Of a stretch of DNA of 8,058 bases, positions 5,808-8,058 are shown one piece after another. The translations under genes were made by a program, and so were the position numbers. How positions within the stretch are numbered: position 1 is the first letter of the stretch; each line of letters begins with the position of its first letter. The notes below the pieces were generated by a model. That model saw only the letters and a program-made list of their open reading frames with translations, was not told the origin of the DNA and searched no databases. Source of the DNA: Flavobacteriales bacterium CG18_big_fil_WC_8_21_14_2_50_32_9 (lineage in GTDB: Bacteria; Bacteroidota; Bacteroidia; Flavobacteriales_E; Vicingaceae); the NCBI GenBank assembly GCA_002770955.1, contig PCUH01000247.1, forward strand, positions 1,082 through 9,139, in the 5' to 3' direction.

Positions 5808-8058
5808 TTAGAATTTAGCTCTCAATGAAAGAATAAAATTTCTTCCTGGAGCAGTAATTCCTGAACTGTATGTTCTGTATCGCTGATCGGTAAGATTTTC
5901 AATTCCTCCGCTAATACTAAAATTTTCATTGAGTTGATAATTGGCTTTAAAATTAAGTGTTAACCAACTTGGAGAGTAAGGATTTCCATTTTCATCTATT
6001 GCATAAAGCTCTGGCTTACCTTTTTCTTCAATGGGTAAGTTTTCAAAAGTAACTCCTGCACTATATTGAGCATAAAAACTAAGTAGTAATTGCTTGGTTT
6101 TAAAAGTAAGATTCGTAATTCCAAAAGCAGGAGCAGCATGGCGAGAAGGACTTTTTGATTTGTCATCCAATTCTTCTGTGCCATGTTGGAAATTATATCT
6201 CGACATCAATCCAAAACCAGCGGGTAGTTTTATTTCTATTCCTGCATGAAATCCTATAATTTCTACAAAAGCAGCATTTTGTATCGCCTGAACTTGACTT
6301 AACTCACCTTGAAACAAAATACTATCTTGTCCATTAAACTGAAAATTCCTTCTTACTAAAGCATCTTCTAATCGAGTGTAGTAGCCAGTTGCTGTTAACT
6401 TAAGTGCATCACCAAAAACTTTAGAAACACTTAGCTCCGCATTGTAAACATATTCAGCATCTAAGTTTGGGTTTGGAGTTACAACACTTCCAATTTCTGA
6501 ATCGAAAATTTTACCAACATCATCTACATTTGGAGAGCGAAATCCTGTGGAACCATTAATACTAACATTCCATTTTTTTGTAGGCTGAAACACAAACCCT
6601 AAGCTACCCGTAATGGCATCGTTGTTAATATTTACTGTTGTAAAAGGGAGCGAAAATAGCGAAGTGTCAAACTCGGAATCCAACTTAAACAAACTGTACC
6701 TTCCGCCTGCTTGAAACAATGTTTTTTCGGTAAGTTGCGATTGAAAAGTTACATACGCTGCATACGACTCCCATGAAGATTGAGGATAGCGTGATGCTGC
6801 TTCGTTCACAACATTTGTTTTTATATTCTTATCCGTTCCAAATGAATTCACGTCATTATATACCATTTCTCCCCCATAAAACAGCTTAGACGTTGAACCT
6901 AAATTTTTTTCAAAATCAAGATTTGCCGAAAAAGCATTTACTTCCTCTAAACGAGTTCGTTGTGTTGAACTATTAAAATTTCTATCTATACGACTTTCTT
7001 CAAAATATTGATGAGCCAAACGCATGGTAACTTGGTTATAAATTCCTGAACTTGCATTATTTGTTATGCTTAAATTGTTCATCGCCCATTCTTGAGGTCC
7101 ATAATTCCACTCAGCACTTCGAGGTTGTCCATTTTTCAAACGTGTTAATCTATCATAACGAGCATATTCAGAAGTGGTAGAATACATAAAACCATAATTA
7201 ACATCCCATTTTTTATTAGGTTTAAAACGGATTTTTTGCATAAAACTGGTTTGTTCGTATCCTGTTGGACTTTGCACCAAAGGATCTGGATTTTCTTTTA
7301 CAACATCAACACTATCAATACGTTCAACATTAAATTTTTGTAGATATACATTTGGCCCTTTTGTTCCCATTCGTAAATCCCCAAAATTGGAATGTGTTAT
7401 GCTTGAAGTCATCGCCCATTTTTTCCAACCAACATTTACATCAAAATGCCCTGTTTGTTCGCTGTTAGCAGAAGAATAACGAGTTACTGCACTCCCTGTA
7501 ACCAAAGGTTCTTCGGTTGTAGAAAATTGAGGTTGTATAGTTTTAAAACTCATAACTCCACCTATTGCATCACTTCCGTAGATTACAGAGCCTGGCCCAA
7601 ATAATACTTCGGTATTTTCAATTGCAAATGGATCGATAGAAATTATATTTTGAATATTTCCTCCTCTAAAAATAGCGGTATTCATCCGCACTCCATCTAC
7701 TGTAATCAATAATCGATTGGATGAAAACCCTCTAATCATTGGACTTCCTCCACCTCCTTGGCTTTTTTGTATAAATACTTCTCCAGAAGTTCCTAATAAA
7801 TCGGCTGCTGTTTGTGGATTTTGCAAGGCTACTTCTTTTGCCGAAATGGATGTTATTTTTGCTGGAACTTCATTTTTACTTTGATTCCATCGGGTAGCCG
7901 AAACAACGACTTCATCCAATGTTAATCCAGCGTCTTCCATTTCCAACACAAAATTGAGTCCTTGCAACTCTGCAAAGCTTTTCTGAATGGTTTTGTAGCC
8001 AATCAATCGGATATCTATTTTTTCAGAAGTTTTAAAATCGCTAATGTCAGCTTGTCCC
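5808..8058 (-). CDS. TonB-dependent outer-membrane receptor, haem/haemoglobin-receptor-like, 5'-truncated
   Basis: About 749 C-terminal residues of a TonB-dependent transporter are visible; the frame stays open to the right edge, so the signal peptide is missing. TTG at 8006 is an internal Leu codon, preceded in frame by SEKIDIR. In order, from the first readable residue: the end of a carboxypeptidase-regulatory-like domain (IGYKTIQKSF to about 46), a TonB-box-like DEVVVSA (48-54), a plug domain (about 62-170, with GGGGSPMIRGFSSNRLLITVDG and GPGSVIYGSDAIGGV), then a 22-strand type barrel ending in a C-terminal Phe, the usual outer-membrane assembly signal. FRSP (506-509) and NPNL (529-532) resemble the FRAP and NPNL boxes of haem/haemoglobin receptors, and the plug sequence IFRGGNIQN also recalls that group. 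However, no histidine lies between the boxes, where HemR has one. TonB-dependent import is near certain; the haem ligand is only a hypothesis. Confidence 0.9.
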   Translation of the reverse strand, partial: GQADISDFKTSEKIDIRLIGYKTIQKSFAELQGLNFVLEMEDAGLTLDEVVVSATRWNQSKNEVPAKITSISAKEVALQNPQTAADLLGTSGEVFIQKSQGGGGSPMIRGFSSNRLLITVDGVRMNTAIFRGGNIQNIISIDPFAIENTEVLFGPGSVIYGSDAIGGVMSFKTIQPQFSTTEEPLVTGSAVTRYSSANSEQTGHFDVNVGWKKWAMTSSITHSNFGDLRMGTKGPNVYLQKFNVERIDSVDVVKENPDPLVQSPTGYEQTSFMQKIRFKPNKKWDVNYGFMYSTTSEYARYDRLTRLKNGQPRSAEWNYGPQEWAMNNLSITNNASSGIYNQVTMRLAHQYFEESRIDRNFNSSTQRTRLEEVNAFSANLDFEKNLGSTSKLFYGGEMVYNDVNSFGTDKNIKTNVVNEAASRYPQSSWESYAAYVTFQSQLTEKTLFQAGGRYSLFKLDSEFDTSLFSLPFTTVNINNDAITGSLGFVFQPTKKWNVSINGSTGFRSPNVDDVGKIFDSEIGSVVTPNPNLDAEYVYNAELSVSKVFGDALKLTATGYYTRLEDALVRRNFQFNGQDSILFQGELSQVQAIQNAAFVEIIGFHAGIEIKLPAGFGLMSRYNFQHGTEELDDKSKSPSRHAAPAFGITNLTFKTKQLLLSFYAQYSAGVTFENLPIEEKGKPELYAIDENGNPYSPSWLTLNFKANYQLNENFSISGGIENLTDQRYRTYSSGITAPGRNFILSLRAKF

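Noticed and set aside
1..8058. CRISPR arrays, tRNA or rRNA genes, insertion sequences, phage or defence islands
   Set aside because: No regular spaced repeats, cloverleaf sequence, transposase or integrase reading frame, or defence-type nuclease/ATPase pair is present on either strand. The only accessory-type element is the higBA pair.

Overview
The window looks like chromosomal DNA from a low-GC member of the Bacteroidota, most likely the order Flavobacteriales. The evidence is AT-rich coding sequence, TAnnTTTG-type -7 promoter elements, start codons with no Shine-Dalgarno sequence, and a TonB-dependent receptor with an N-terminal carboxypeptidase-regulatory-like domain. The protein families also fit. 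The assignment rests on these features and on recalled family knowledge, not on a database search.

Layout from left to right. (1) The C-terminal two thirds of a PLP-dependent ACC deaminase / D-cysteine desulfhydrase family enzyme, cut by the left edge. (2) A compact HigB-HigA type toxin-antitoxin pair whose stop and start codons overlap. Its promoter carries a four-half-site AAGTT/AACTT palindrome array that looks like an autoregulatory operator. (3) A secreted glucosaminidase with two LysM repeats, likely a peptidoglycan hydrolase. (4) A PlsC-like acyltransferase with departures from the textbook catalytic motifs. (5) A tight three-gene operon: a dCMP deaminase, a membrane-anchored S41 (C-terminal processing) protease with an intact Ser-Lys-Gln triad, and an uncharacterised 135-residue protein. 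The gaps are 11 and 13 bases. (6) A perfect 10-bp hairpin between convergent genes, read best as the terminator of the minus-strand gene. (7) Most of a minus-strand TonB-dependent outer-membrane receptor, cut by the right edge. It has FRSP and NPNL boxes resembling the FRAP/NPNL boxes of haem/haemoglobin receptors.

Apart from the toxin-antitoxin pair, the genes are housekeeping or envelope functions: wall turnover, phospholipid acylation, nucleotide metabolism, envelope proteolysis and nutrient import. There is no insertion sequence, integrase, tRNA, rRNA or CRISPR array. I found no convincing multi-gene novel system. The points most worth following are the palindrome array at the toxin-antitoxin promoter, the variant acyltransferase motifs, the uncharacterised protein tied to the protease, and a repeated promoter-to-start spacing of 15-16 bases that implies very short 5' leaders. 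No stretch over 300 bases lacks a gene. The longest intergenic gap is the 95 bases between the antitoxin and the glucosaminidase.
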